A stretch of DNA of 45,833 nucleotides from Kitasatospora phosalacinea (GTDB lineage: Bacteria > Actinomycetota > Actinomycetes > Streptomycetales > Streptomycetaceae). The position numbers were made by a program, and so were the translations under genes. How positions within the stretch are numbered: the first letter of the stretch is position 1; each line of letters opens with the position of its first letter. Below the pieces are notes generated by a model. That model was given only the letters and a program-made list of their open reading frames with translations. It ran no database searches and had not been told where the DNA came from. Shown here piece after piece: positions 17,346 through 25,311 of the stretch. Where the stretch lies: positions 1 to 45,833 of the forward strand of contig NZ_JNYE01000064.1 of assembly GCF_000717185.1 (NCBI RefSeq), given 5' to 3'.

Positions 17346-17765
17346 ATGGCTGACGGTACGCAGGAAGAAGCCCGGGAGCCCCGGCGGCACGGGCGGCCAC
17401 CGGGCACGGACGACGCGACGGTCGAGGCGCTGGGACTGCTGTCCGAGGCACTGGAGACCACCCAGCGGGCCCGCGGGAGCCTGTACGACTTCCACCAGCT
17501 CACCGGCGGCGCGGACCGGACGGTCGGCGAGGCGGTGCGCCGGCTGCGGGAGGCCGGGCACGGTGAGCAGGCCGACCTGGTCGCCCGCGAGGTCCAGGGA
17601 GCGGACGTCCTGCCGGGCATGTGGACGTTCCAGATCGTCGAGGCGTACGACGACGGCTACCACCGGCGCTTCACCGAGGTCGAGCGGCAGGTCCGCGCCG
17701 CCCTGGGCGGCGGCCGCGCGCACATCGCCGAATCCGAGATGAAGCAGCGCCGTGAGACCACCTGA
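17346..17765 (+). CDS. hypothetical protein (139 aa)
   Basis: A soluble, mostly helical 139-residue protein. After an acidic/basic N-terminal 25 residues there is a helix EALGLLSEALETTQRARG followed by LYDFHQLTGGADRTVGEAV and a C-terminal FQIVEAYDDGYHRRFTEVE segment. Proteins of this size and pattern are common in streptomycetes without known function. GGAGG lies about 15 nt before ATG 17346, rather far. The last codons overlap the start of the SDR gene, suggesting a two-gene operon. Confidence 0.72.
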   Translation: MADGTQEEAREPRRHGRPPGTDDATVEALGLLSEALETTQRARGSLYDFHQLTGGADRTVGEAVRRLREAGHGEQADLVAREVQGADVLPGMWTFQIVEAYDDGYHRRFTEVERQVRAALGGGRAHIAESEMKQRRETT

Positions 17766-18684
17766 CGATCCGCTGCGCACACCACCGACGGGCGGGAAGG
17801 GCGTGTCGCCCCTGGCGGGCCGGGTCGTCGTGGTGACCGGTGCCGCCCGCGGCCTGGGCGCGGCCCTGTCCGCCGCCCTGTCGGAGCGGGGTGCGACCGT
17901 GGCGCTGCTCGGGCTCAACGGGCCGGCGCTGGAGCAGGTCGCCCGGTCCCTGCCCGGGCGGAGCGGCTGCTGGGAGGTCGACGTCACCGACGACGCGGCG
18001 ATGGACCGTGCGGCCGCCGGGGTGCGGGAGCAACTGGGCACGCCGTCGGTGCTCGTCGCCAACGCCGGGGTGGCCGAGGGCGGGCCGTTCACCGGATCCG
18101 ACCCCGCCACCTGGCGGCGGGTGGTCGAGGTCAACCTCACCGGCAGCGCGATCAGCGCCCGCGCCTTCCTGCCCGACCTGCTCGCCACCCACGGCTACCA
18201 CCTGCAGGTCGCCTCCCTGGCGGCGATGGGCACCTCGCCGATGATGAGCGCGTACTGCGCCTCCAAGGCGGGCGTCGAAGCGTTCGCGCACGCCCTGCAG
18301 GCCGAACTCGCCCACCGGCACGTCGGGGTCGGCATCGCCTACCTGAACTGGATCGACACCGACATGGTCCGCGACGCCGACCGGCACACCGTCCTGCGGG
18401 AGCTGCGCGCGCACATGCCCCGCCCCGCCCGCAAGGTGTACCCGGCGCCCACCGTGGCGGCCCGGCTGGTGAAGGCCGTCGAACGGCGCTCCCCGGCCGT
18501 CTACGTCCCCGGCTGGCTGCGCGCCGTCCAGCCCGTCCGCGCCGCCCTGCCGCCGCTGGTCACCCGCCTGTCCCGCACCGAGGTGCCGCGCATCGCCGAC
18601 CACCACCCCTTCCGCGCCACCGGCCTGCTCGGCGCCGGCGGCCGGGACGCAGCCGCCTCCGACGGGCCCGACCGGCCGCGGTAG
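17752..18684 (+). CDS. short-chain dehydrogenase/reductase (SDR)
   Basis: A 310-residue classical SDR. Cofactor motif TGAARGLG near residue 27, ANAGVA for the conserved NAG, and active-site Tyr/Lys in YCASK, with the catalytic Ser in the preceding VASLAAMG strand. A basic C-terminal extension after about residue 235 resembles membrane-associated SDRs. GTG 17752 overlaps the upstream gene by 14 nt; GTG 17803 next to a purine-rich GGGAAGGGC is a plausible shorter start. The substrate cannot be told from the sequence; the nearby crt genes are suggestive but not proof of a role in carotenoid metabolism. Confidence 0.85.
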   Translation: MRPPDDPLRTPPTGGKGVSPLAGRVVVVTGAARGLGAALSAALSERGATVALLGLNGPALEQVARSLPGRSGCWEVDVTDDAAMDRAAAGVREQLGTPSVLVANAGVAEGGPFTGSDPATWRRVVEVNLTGSAISARAFLPDLLATHGYHLQVASLAAMGTSPMMSAYCASKAGVEAFAHALQAELAHRHVGVGIAYLNWIDTDMVRDADRHTVLRELRAHMPRPARKVYPAPTVAARLVKAVERRSPAVYVPGWLRAVQPVRAALPPLVTRLSRTEVPRIADHHPFRATGLLGAGGRDAAASDGPDRPR

Positions 18685-18689
18685 CCGGG

Positions 18690-18695
18690 TACCGT
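18690..18695 (+). promoter_or_regulatory. candidate -10 element TACCGT for leaderless transcript
   Basis: TACCGT fits TANNNT and ends 7 nt before the GTG at 18703, which has no Shine-Dalgarno sequence. That spacing puts the transcription start on or next to the start codon. Confidence 0.3.
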
Positions 18696-18702
18696 GGGCG
18701 GT

Positions 18703-19023
18703 GTGAACGACCGACCTGCATGGCGCGTCGCGGTCGACCGGGGACTCGTCGTCCAGCCGGTCTGCCACCACCTGGACGGAATCCGGGAAGCGCCCGCCCC
18801 TTCGAGCACCGGCTGCGAGGACTGCCTGCGGGAGGGCAGCACCTGGGTGCACCTGCGCGCGTGCCTCAGCTGCGGACACGTCGGCTGCTGCGACAGCTCC
18901 CCCCGGCAGCACGCCCACCGTCACGCCCACGCCGCCGACGGCCACCCCGTCGCCCGGTCGCTCCAGCCCGGCGAGCACTGGGCCTGGTGCTACACCGACG
19001 AACTCTTCCTGCTCCCCGCCTGA
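18703..19023 (+). CDS. UBP-type zinc finger protein
   Basis: About 106 residues forming a ZnF-UBP-like domain: CHHL, CEDCLREGSTWVHLRACLSCGHVGCCDSSP (spread as C-x2-C, C-x2-C, C-x-C pairs), then HAHRHAHAADGHPVARS and a WAWCYTDELFLLP ending. The pattern matches small stand-alone UBP zinc fingers in bacteria, often called UBP-type or ubiquitin hydrolase-like zinc fingers; in eukaryotes such domains bind free C-termini. GTG 18703 is preferred to GTG 18694. It may be translated from a leaderless transcript. The role in bacteria is unknown. Confidence 0.82.
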   Translation: MNDRPAWRVAVDRGLVVQPVCHHLDGIREAPAPSSTGCEDCLREGSTWVHLRACLSCGHVGCCDSSPRQHAHRHAHAADGHPVARSLQPGEHWAWCYTDELFLLPA

Positions 19024-19159
19024 CAGCACGGCGGAACCCCCGCAGCCGCGGCCGCGGAGCGGCTGCGCGGAACTGCCCGCCCGCGGACGGACACCCCTCC
19101 CGGCAGGCCGGGAGCCCCGTGCCCCCGCCTTCCCGGCCCGGCCGCCGGGCGCCCGTCCG

Positions 19160-19165
19160 TACACT
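19160..19165 (+). promoter_or_regulatory. candidate -10 element TACACT for leaderless transcript
   Basis: TACACT lies 7 nt before ATG 19173, the expected distance for a -10 element of a leaderless mRNA. There is no good Shine-Dalgarno sequence at this start and no clear -35 element. Confidence 0.4.
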
Positions 19166-19172
19166 GGTGGGC

Positions 19173-20354
19173 ATGCGACAGCGCCCCGGAGGGCCGGGAG
19201 ACGGGGCCGAGGGCCTGTTCGACCTGGACGAGCTCGCGGCCGCCCAGGCACCGGCCGCCGAGGGGGCCGACCGGCCGTTCCGCGACGGGGAGCAGGCGCG
19301 CAGGCTGCTCGACGTGGCCGAGATCTACGCCGAACCCGCGGCCGCGCGCTCCTGGCGGGGCCGGCAGGTCCTCGCCCGCTTCCCCCGCGCGCGGCTCGTC
19401 GAGACGGACTCCCACTGGCGCATCCCCGACCTGCACGGCAACGCGGGCAACGTGGAACGCTGGGTGCGGATCAAACGCGGCACCCTGGTCCTCGGCGAGC
19501 GCAAGTCCTTCGGCGTCCGCCCCAACGGACGGTCGGCCGACTGGATCGCCCCGGCCCTCTCCAACGGCTGCGCCATGGCCTGCGCCTACTGCTACGTCCC
19601 GCGCCGCAAGGGCTTCGCCAACCCGATCACCGTCTTCACCAACGTCGAGCGCGTCCTCGCCGCCCTGGAACGGCACGTCGCGGCCACCGGCCCCAAGCGC
19701 GAGCCCAACCAGTGCGACGAGCACGCCTGGGTCTACGACATCGGGGAGAACGGCGACTGCTCGGTCGACGACCTGATCAGCGACAACACCGCCGACCTGG
19801 TCCGGGCCTTCCGCCGCCTGCCCACCGCCAAGGCGTCCTTCGCCACCAAGTTCGTCAACCCCGACCTGCTGCGACTCGACCCCCGGGGCCGCACCCGCAT
19901 CCGGTTCTCCCTGATGCCGCCCGACGACTCCCGGCACCTCGACATCCGCACCAGCCCGGTCCAGGAACGCCTCGCGGCCGCCGCCGACTTCCTGGACGCC
20001 GGCTACGAAGTGCACTTCAACCTCTCCCCGGTGGTCATCCGCCCGGGCTGGGAGCGCGACTGGGACGAACTGCTGCGCGCCATGGACGACACGCTCCCGG
20101 GCCGGGTCAAGGACCAGGCCGCCGCGGAGATCATCATGCTCACGCACAACCAGGACCTGCACGAGGTCAACCTCGGCTGGCACCCCCGCGCCGAGGAGGT
20201 CCTGTGGCGGGAGGACCTCCAGCAGCCCAAGCGCTCCGAGAACGGCAGCTGGAACGTGCGCTACCGCACCGGCGTCAAGGCGTCCGCCGTCGAGGCGCTG
20301 CGCGCGCTGATCCAGGCCCGCGCCCCGTGGCTACGGGTGCGCTACGCCTTCTGA
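19173..20354 (+). CDS. spore photoproduct lyase-like radical SAM protein
   Basis: A 393-residue radical SAM protein with CAMACAYCYV, i.e. Cys-x3-Cys-x2-Cys near residue 135, binding the [4Fe-4S] cluster. Flanking segments (RKGFANPITVFTN, DIGENGDCSVDD, FATKFVNPDLL, RIRFSLMPPDDSR, VHFNLSPVVI) are typical of the spore-photolyase family branch found in actinomycetes, whose founding member reverses spore photoproduct thymine dimers. The Cys used for H-atom transfer in SplB cannot be placed with certainty here, so the substrate may differ. ATG 19173 is likely leaderless; GTG 19167 is an alternative. It overlaps the convergent gene by 13 nt. Confidence 0.85.
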   Translation: MRQRPGGPGDGAEGLFDLDELAAAQAPAAEGADRPFRDGEQARRLLDVAEIYAEPAAARSWRGRQVLARFPRARLVETDSHWRIPDLHGNAGNVERWVRIKRGTLVLGERKSFGVRPNGRSADWIAPALSNGCAMACAYCYVPRRKGFANPITVFTNVERVLAALERHVAATGPKREPNQCDEHAWVYDIGENGDCSVDDLISDNTADLVRAFRRLPTAKASFATKFVNPDLLRLDPRGRTRIRFSLMPPDDSRHLDIRTSPVQERLAAAADFLDAGYEVHFNLSPVVIRPGWERDWDELLRAMDDTLPGRVKDQAAAEIIMLTHNQDLHEVNLGWHPRAEEVLWREDLQQPKRSENGSWNVRYRTGVKASAVEALRALIQARAPWLRVRYAF

Positions 20355-20881
20355 GCACCGCCCCGCCCGGCCCGGACGGCGTCCTCCAACGCGTCGGCCA
20401 GGACGTCCAGCTCGGGGACGAAGTCGCCGCCGACCGTGCCCGCCATCGCCGCGGCCAGCGCGCACGCCGCCACCAGCGCCAGGCGCTCGGTGCCGGTCAG
20501 CTCGGGCAGCGTCTGCGCGTCCCGGCCGTAGTGGTAGACCGGACCGATCGCCCACGACGCGAGCAGGTGGTAGCGGCTGCCGCCGTCCAGGGCCGCGCCG
20601 TCCCCGCCGGGCACGATCGCCGCCCCGGTGGCCCGCTCCAACGCCGTGGCCGTGCGCAGCAGGGCCCGGCGGTGGGCCTGCTCCGACTGCCGCCCGGCCA
20701 GCGCCCGCACCCAGGCCGCGGACCGCTCCCCGGCCCCGCGCGCCCGCGCCAGCGCCCGTCGCTCCTGCAGGTCCGGCTCGTACCGGCCGCCCCCGCCGTC
20801 GTCCGGGGCGCTCGGTGCGCTCGGTGCGCTCGGGGCGGGAGCGGGGAAGCGGCCGGTGACGACCACGCCGTGGGTGTCCAT
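20342..20881 (-). CDS. hypothetical protein (179 aa)
   Basis: A 179-residue protein of unknown function. It has an APSAPSAPSAP low-complexity stretch (residues 15-26, from a 9-bp DNA repeat) and a helical body with Arg/Ala-rich heptads and LGSWAIG-like and GGDFVPELDVLADALED segments. ATG 20881 has only a weak ribosome binding site. The gene is convergent and overlapping with the radical SAM gene and divergent from the YihY gene. No family is recognised. Confidence 0.6.
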   Translation of the reverse strand: MDTHGVVVTGRFPAPAPSAPSAPSAPDDGGGGRYEPDLQERRALARARGAGERSAAWVRALAGRQSEQAHRRALLRTATALERATGAAIVPGGDGAALDGGSRYHLLASWAIGPVYHYGRDAQTLPELTGTERLALVAACALAAAMAGTVGGDFVPELDVLADALEDAVRAGRGGAQKA

Positions 20882-21038
20882 GGCCTGTCCAACCCCGTAC
20901 CGGCCCTCCGGGTCACGCCCGTTCCCGGACGGACGCGCACGCGACGACCCCCGTGCCGTTTGGAGGCGCGCGGAGCGGGAAGCCGGTCCGGGCGGCCGCT
21001 CGGACGCGTTCGGCTCTCTCGGCGGGTGGGGGTTCGCG

Positions 21039-22001
21039 GTGGTCCGGTCGGCGGGCGGGAGGAGACGGTGGGGGCGGGCGCTGCGGCGCACGCCGCTGAG
21101 GATGTGGAACGACGACGTCACGGACTTCGCGGCGGCGCTGACGTACTACGCGGTCCTGGCGATCCTCCCGGCCCTGCTGGCCACGGTGGTGGGATTCGCG
21201 CTGATCAGCCCGGCGGCGGCCCGGGAGGCCGCGGTGCAACTCGCGGGGCTGGTACCGGGCCAGGCCGGGACGGAACTGGGCGAGGTGCTGACCCAGGCGC
21301 TGGGCGGCAGTTCGGCCGGGTGGACGCTGACGGCGGCGGGCACCGGCAGCGCACTGTGGTCGTGCTGCAGCTACCTGGCGGTCTTCCGGCGGGCGCTGCA
21401 CCGGATGCACGGCACCAGCGACTGCCGCTCCCCGCTGCGCAAGGCCCCGCGGATCGTGCTGACCGCGGCCGTGCTGCTGGTGCTGCTGGCCGTCAGCGCC
21501 CTGGCACTGATCCTGAGCGGCCCGGCCGCGGAGGGGGCGGGCCGGGTGCTGCACCTGGGCGGGACGGCCCCGCTGGTGTGGTCGGTGGTGCGCTGGCCCG
21601 TGCTGGCGGCGGTCGCGGCGGCGCTGGTGCTGGTCGTCTTCCGGACCGGCCCCGAACCGGCGTGGCGCCGCTGGGGCAGCCTGCCGGGCGGTGTCCTGGC
21701 AGCAGCGCTCTGGCTGGCCTTCTCGGCGGGCTTCGCGCTGTACACCGGCGTCCTCGGCACCTACAGCCGCCTGTACGGTTCGCTGGCGGGGACGGTGGTG
21801 TTCCTGGTCTGGCTGTGGCTCTCCAACCTGGCGCTGCTGGCGGGCGCGCAGTTCACGGCGGAACTGCACCGCGCCGCCGCCGGGCGGTCCGGCCCCTCCG
21901 GCCCCTCCGGGCCCGCTGCGGAACCGCCCGGGGGCGGCCCGCACGCTCCAGCACCCGCAGACGCCGAAGCCGCCGCAGCCCGGAACGGCGAGCAGGTGTA
22001 G
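21039..22001 (+). CDS. YihY/virulence factor BrkB family inner-membrane protein
   Basis: About 320 residues with six predicted membrane helices. The diagnostic start of the YihY/BrkB domain, DVTDFAAALTYYAVLAILPALLA, is seen near residue 30, and the end signature TYSRLYGSLAGTVVFLVWLWLSNLALLAGAQF near residues 240-275 (in part). These proteins sit in the cytoplasmic membrane; a transport or envelope function is suspected, and the old name RNase BN is wrong. The C-terminal tail is Pro/Gly/Ala-rich and cytoplasmic. The start is set at GTG 21039 behind a GGGTGGGGG; ATG 21101 would begin right at the domain. Confidence 0.88.
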   Translation: MVRSAGGRRRWGRALRRTPLRMWNDDVTDFAAALTYYAVLAILPALLATVVGFALISPAAAREAAVQLAGLVPGQAGTELGEVLTQALGGSSAGWTLTAAGTGSALWSCCSYLAVFRRALHRMHGTSDCRSPLRKAPRIVLTAAVLLVLLAVSALALILSGPAAEGAGRVLHLGGTAPLVWSVVRWPVLAAVAAALVLVVFRTGPEPAWRRWGSLPGGVLAAALWLAFSAGFALYTGVLGTYSRLYGSLAGTVVFLVWLWLSNLALLAGAQFTAELHRAAAGRSGPSGPSGPAAEPPGGGPHAPAPADAEAAAARNGEQV

Positions 22002-22040
22002 TCCCTCCCCGCGGCCCACCCGCGTGCCCCGCCCCGCCCC

Positions 22041-22060
22041 GTCCCGTCCCGTCCCGTCCC
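22041..22060. repeat. GTCCC pentanucleotide microsatellite
   Basis: Four perfect GTCCC units follow a GCCCC-type run just downstream of the YihY gene. The period is not a multiple of three, so copy-number changes would shift any frame crossing it; none is known to. Confidence 0.7.
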
Positions 22061-22558
22061 GGACAGGAGGCGTCGCCCACGCGGACCCGCTGACGGCCCC
22101 GGCGAACGCGTACCGGTTGCCGGGCCGCGGCAGCCCGCAGGGCTCGCGCAGGATCGGCAGCACCTCCGCCACGAACACCTCCGGCCCGTACGCGTGCCGC
22201 CGCAGGAACCCGGGCAACCGCACGGCGACCCCCGTCGGCACCGCCCCGCGTACTCGGCCCTCGGCAGGTGCCCGGAGCCCTCGGCGGGTGCCCGGACGCC
22301 ACGACCCGCCCGCGCAGATCCGTCAGCGAGAAGGTCGGCCGCGGCAGGGCGACGTGCACGCCCGCCGCGACGTGGTGCGGCGTGTTGATGTCGAGCGGAG
22401 TGCGCGGCCGCCCCGGCCGCCGGGCCGACCCCTTCGCGAGCAGACCGGCCGCGTACCGCGACACGGCGGCAGCCCCGTCCGGCCCGCAGCAACGGGCCCG
22501 GCAGCAACGGGCCTGGCAGCAACGGGCCTGGCAACAAGCGCTGGCAGCACGGGAGTTC
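22060..22558 (-). pseudogene. decayed ROK-type regulator remnant
   Basis: On the minus strand the stretch 22452-22282 translates to GRPRTPLDINTPHHVAAG, then FSLTDLRGRVVASG, which matches the junction between the winged-helix and the sugar-kinase fold of ROK repressors (GRP..L.ld...g..vGv...). The DNA-binding half is replaced by a repeat-encoded Cys/Gln/Ala/Arg run, and downstream the frame breaks; a second piece at 22241-22060 (RLPGFLRRHAYGPEVFV) is in another frame and not recognised. There is no complete gene, and I read it as a degraded or rearranged regulator. Confidence 0.45.
22486..22545. repeat. 15-bp tandem repeat
   Basis: Units GCAGCAACGGGCCCG (22486-22500) and GCAGCAACGGGCCTG (22501-22515, 22516-22530), then a degenerate copy. 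The period keeps the reading frame, and on the minus strand it encodes repeats of Gln-Ala-Arg-Cys-Cys. It lies where the N-terminal part of the ROK remnant should be. Confidence 0.75.
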
Positions 22559-22744
22559 ATCTGTCGGGCGTCGGCCACGGGACGGCGTGGTAGCCCGGGA
22601 ACCACGGGCTACCTGCAACGGGGACAGCGCGACGACCTCGTGCGCCGGATGCTCGCAAGCCCGGCGCGACCGGTCAACGGACCGCCGTCACAGCGGCATG
22701 GCACTTCGCTGACACCCCCTGCCTCCTCCCCCCACTACTCGGGA

Positions 22745-22981
22745 CTACTCGGGCGACCCCGTGCGCCACGACATCTCGACCTCCAACTCGATCTCGTCGC
22801 CGTCCAGTTCGACCTCGATCTCGGTGTGCAGTTCGTCAGGGATGCGCACGGTCAGCTTGCCGGGCCCGAGCTCCAGTTCCGCCTGGCCGCCCCGCCTGAT
22901 CGCGGCGGCCAACGCCTCCAACTGGTCGGCGGCTTCGGCGCGAGACAGCGCGCGCTTCTGCGTGAACTCAAGGTCTTTCAC
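22745..22981 (-). CDS. amphi-Trp domain protein
   Basis: A 78-residue protein matching the amphi-Trp domain: LEFTQKRALSRAEAADQL, LAAAIRRGGQAELELG, VRIPDELHTEIEVELDGDE and the closing Trp in EVEMSW. The domain is small, acidic, alpha/beta and of unknown function, found in archaea and actinobacteria. GTG 22981 is selected because GGGAGG lies 6 nt before it; an ATG 45 nt further upstream is less likely. It is divergent from the DUF6325-like gene. Confidence 0.82.
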   Translation of the reverse strand: MKDLEFTQKRALSRAEAADQLEALAAAIRRGGQAELELGPGKLTVRIPDELHTEIEVELDGDEIELEVEMSWRTGSPE

Positions 22982-23223
22982 AGCAACCCTCCCGGTCGCA
23001 CGAGGACACCGAACCTTCCCCGCCATCTTCAGGCCTCCCCCGGCAAAGGGCGCGGGGAGCGCACACCACCGGCCCCGACTCCGCTCCGGCTCCGTTCCGG
23101 TGCCGCCGGGCGGCGAGCGAACGTGCGCGTTAGCGTGGGACCGGACCGAGACCGGGCACCTCCCGGGCCTCGGCCCCGGTCGCGCTACCGGCGGCCGGAC
23201 GACGTCTTCCTCCTGGAGCTGAC

Positions 23224-23703
23224 GTGAACGACCGATCCCACGACCTGGAAGAGTCGGAAGAGTTGGAAGAGCTCGGCCCGGTCGACTACCTGGTGATCTC
23301 CTTCCCGGGCAGTCGGTTCACCGGCGAAGGCCTCCCGCTGCTCATCGACCTGGTCGACCGCGCGATCATCCGCATCCTGGACCTCACCTTCCTGCGCAAG
23401 GACGACGACGGAACGGTCGGAGCCGTCCAGATCGCCGACCTCACCGGCGACGGCCGCCTCGACCTCGCCGTCTTCGACGGCGCCTCCTCGGGCCTGCTGG
23501 GCGACACCGACCTCGCCGAGGCGGGCGCGCTCCTGGAGCCGGGCGACAGCGCCGCCGTCCTGCTCTACGAGAACCGGTGGGCAGCGCCCCTGGCCACCGC
23601 CCTGCGCCGAGCCGACGCCCGGATGATCGCCAGCGGACGCGTCCCGCTGCAGGACCTCGTCGACGTCCTCGACACGATCGATTCCCCCGGCCCGTCGAGC
23701 TGA
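23224..23703 (+). CDS. DUF6325-like protein
   Basis: A 159-residue acidic protein beginning, after an Asp/Glu-rich lead, with LGPVDYLVISFPGSRFTGEG, followed by LIDLVDRAIIRILDLTF, DLTGDGRLDLAVFDGASSG and LLYENRWAAPLATALRRA. I believe this is the family filed as DUF6325; it is usually encoded next to a SHOCT-domain gene, as here. The pattern recalls DUF1269-type membrane-linked stress proteins, but no membrane helix is seen. GTG 23224 follows CTGGAG. The product probably acts with the downstream SHOCT protein. Confidence 0.8.
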   Translation: MNDRSHDLEESEELEELGPVDYLVISFPGSRFTGEGLPLLIDLVDRAIIRILDLTFLRKDDDGTVGAVQIADLTGDGRLDLAVFDGASSGLLGDTDLAEAGALLEPGDSAAVLLYENRWAAPLATALRRADARMIASGRVPLQDLVDVLDTIDSPGPSS

Positions 23704-23740
23704 CCCGCCCGCTGCCGCCCCGTCCCCCAGGAGGAAGCAC

Positions 23741-24052
23741 ATGCCCGGACTGCTCCGCGGAATGGCCCGCACCGCCGTCGTCGCCGGCACCGCCACCGCC
23801 GTCTCGAACAGGGTCTCCCGCCGCCAAGCCGGCCGCTGGGCCCAGCAGGACACCGCCTACGTGCAGCAGGCCCCCGCCGCCGCCCCTGCCCCCGCCCCCG
23901 TCGCCGCGCCCGTCCCGCCCGCGCCCGCCGCGGCTTCGCCGACCATGGACCAGAAACTGGAGCAGCTCCAGCAACTGGCGGCACTCAAGGAACAGGGCAT
24001 CCTCACCGACGACGAACTGGCCGCCCAGAAGGCCCGCATCCTCTCGGGCTGA
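23741..24052 (+). CDS. SHOCT domain protein
   Basis: A 103-residue protein: a basic N-terminal segment (GLLRGMARTAVVAGTATAV), an Ala/Pro linker (about 48-68) and a C-terminal SHOCT domain (about 73-102; KLEQLQQLAALKEQGILTDDE, then FEAQKARIL-like AAQKARILSG). SHOCT is a short oligomerisation motif placed at protein ends. AGGAGG lies 6 nt before ATG 23741. It follows the DUF6325-like gene by 37 nt, a conserved pair. Confidence 0.85.
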   Translation: MPGLLRGMARTAVVAGTATAVSNRVSRRQAGRWAQQDTAYVQQAPAAAPAPAPVAAPVPPAPAAASPTMDQKLEQLQQLAALKEQGILTDDELAAQKARILSG

Positions 24053-24180
24053 GACCGCGGGCCGCCCACCGACGTCCCCCTTCGGAACCCCGGCCCCGGA
24101 GGGGGAGCGGCGCCCCCGGGAGTCTCGGCCCCGGACGTCTCGGCCCCGGACGTTCCTGCCCCGGCGGGCGCCGGGGACCG

Positions 24181-24186
24181 TACCAT
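24181..24186 (+). promoter_or_regulatory. candidate -10 element TACCAT for leaderless antitoxin transcript
   Basis: TACCAT fits TANNNT and ends 6 nt before ATG 24193, which would make the antitoxin mRNA leaderless. The AGGA next to the ATG is too close to act as a normal ribosome binding site. Confidence 0.4.
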
Positions 24187-24192
24187 CAGGAC

Positions 24193-24447
24193 ATGACCGT
24201 CGAGCTGACGACCCATCTGGACGACGACCTCGTGGCCCACCTGCACGCCGAGGCGCAGCGCGCGGGCGTCGACCTCGACACCCACCTCGGCCGGGTGCTC
24301 GCGGCCGACTACCGGGCCGCGCACGGCAGCCGGGAGGAGCGGGCCGCCCGGGCCCGGGCGCTGGCCGCCGCCGCGGTCCACGAGTGGAACGGCGCCGGCC
24401 GGCCGGAGGGCGGCGGGGTCGACTTCGAGGACGTCTTCGGCCGGTGA
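24193..24447 (+). CDS. probable antitoxin, ribbon-helix-helix type
   Basis: An 84-residue protein with an N-terminal beta-strand and two helices (VELTTHLDDDLVAHLHAEA, RAGVDLDTHLGRVLAADYR) as in RHH antitoxins, a basic middle and an acidic C-terminal tail (VDFEDVFGR) that could wrap a toxin. Its stop overlaps the next start by GTGA, the usual antitoxin-first arrangement. No exact family is assigned; RHH antitoxins normally repress their own promoter. Confidence 0.68.
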   Translation: MTVELTTHLDDDLVAHLHAEAQRAGVDLDTHLGRVLAADYRAAHGSREERAARARALAAAAVHEWNGAGRPEGGGVDFEDVFGR

Positions 24448-24707
24448 GCGGTTTCCCCTTCCGCGCCCGGCTCTCCGGCGAGGTGGCCGGCCTGGTGCGC
24501 GGCACCCTGGGCGTCCAGCAGTGCAAGGAGCTCCAGGGCGCCCTGGAGCAGGCCATGGGAGACCCCTGGTCGTGGCCGCCCAGCGACCGCGAGGACCTGG
24601 ACGACACCGTCCGGCAGATCGTGCTCCCGGACCTGATCGTCCACTACGTGGTCCTGCCGGACCCGCCCGTCCCGCACCTGTGGGTCATCGCCCTCACCGT
24701 CCTGTAG
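24444..24707 (+). CDS. probable toxin of a type II pair
   Basis: An 87-residue protein read from GTG 24444 (GTGA overlap with the antitoxin). Helical N-terminal half, then DDTVRQIVLPDLIVHYVVLPDPP and a terminal strand LWVIALTVL; this ending is like RelE/ParE-fold toxins (inhYVv.dp...v.v.alv). Typical RelE catalytic residues are not obvious, so target and activity are unknown. A short conserved protein pair with another role cannot be excluded. Confidence 0.6.
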   Translation: MSGFPFRARLSGEVAGLVRGTLGVQQCKELQGALEQAMGDPWSWPPSDREDLDDTVRQIVLPDLIVHYVVLPDPPVPHLWVIALTVL

Positions 24708-24847
24708 CCCGGCCCCGGCCCCGGCGGTGTCGGCTCGTCGGCGCCGCCGGTCCGGCCCTCACCGCTGCGGGGAGAACCTGGCCGCCGTTCAGGTGAACCG
24801 GTCCCGCCCCGTCCCCCCGCACCGTGCGGCGGGCGTTGGATCAGGGC

Positions 24848-25255
24848 ATGGACGACACCGCCATCCCCGCCGCCCGACCCGCCCCCGGGGCGGGCACCCG
24901 CCCGGAGACGCCCCCGTGCGTCTGGTGCGGCAAACCCGTCCCCGAAGCCGGTCGCCGGGGGACCCGCCCCAAGTACTGCGGCCAGTCGTGTCGCCAGCGC
25001 GCCTACGAGGCCCGCCGCGAACGGCGCCACACGGCCGCGGCCCTCGGCCTGTCCACCGGCCCCGCCCCCGAATCCGTCGCGCGCGCAGAGAGCGCCGCGG
25101 CCGCGCTGGCCGACGCGGCACGCGTGCTCCTGGAGATCGCCTGCACGCCGGACGGGCTCCCCGCGACCGCCGTCCTGTCCGCCGCGGAGAGCACCGGCAT
25201 CCTGGAGGCGCTCCTGCGCGTGGTCACCGGCCGCCCTCCGGCCGCTGGCAAATGA
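24848..25255 (+). CDS. zinc-knuckle protein (135 aa)
   Basis: A 135-residue protein. After a Pro/Ala-rich lead there is CVWCGKPVPEAGRRG, then KYCGQSCRQRAYEARR, giving a Cys-x2-Cys...Cys-x3-Cys zinc site followed by a basic helix. This compact motif is common in streptomycete proteins of unknown function and suits nucleic acid binding. The C-terminal half is an Ala-rich helical region. The start is taken at ATG 24848; no strong ribosome binding site. It ends 56 nt before the protease/kinase operon. Confidence 0.72.
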   Translation: MDDTAIPAARPAPGAGTRPETPPCVWCGKPVPEAGRRGTRPKYCGQSCRQRAYEARRERRHTAAALGLSTGPAPESVARAESAAAALADAARVLLEIACTPDGLPATAVLSAAESTGILEALLRVVTGRPPAAGK

Positions 25256-25273
25256 TCCGATAGTGCTAACTGA

Positions 25274-25303
25274 TTGTCCGTCAAATAACTTCCGGGGTAA
25301 CGT
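25274..25303 (+). promoter_or_regulatory. AT-rich promoter of the protease-PknG operon, probably leaderless
   Basis: TTGTCC (25274-25279), an 18-nt spacer and TAACGT (25298-25303) form a good -35/-10 pair. ATG 25312 starts 8 nt later with no Shine-Dalgarno sequence, so the transcript should begin at or within about two bases of the start codon. The 25256-25311 stretch is markedly richer in A and T than its surroundings. Confidence 0.55.
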
Positions 25304-25311
25304 TTTTCGCC

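Noticed and set aside
22486..22545. 15-bp repeats as a CRISPR array
   Set aside because: The copies are directly adjacent with no spacers, and no cas gene is near.
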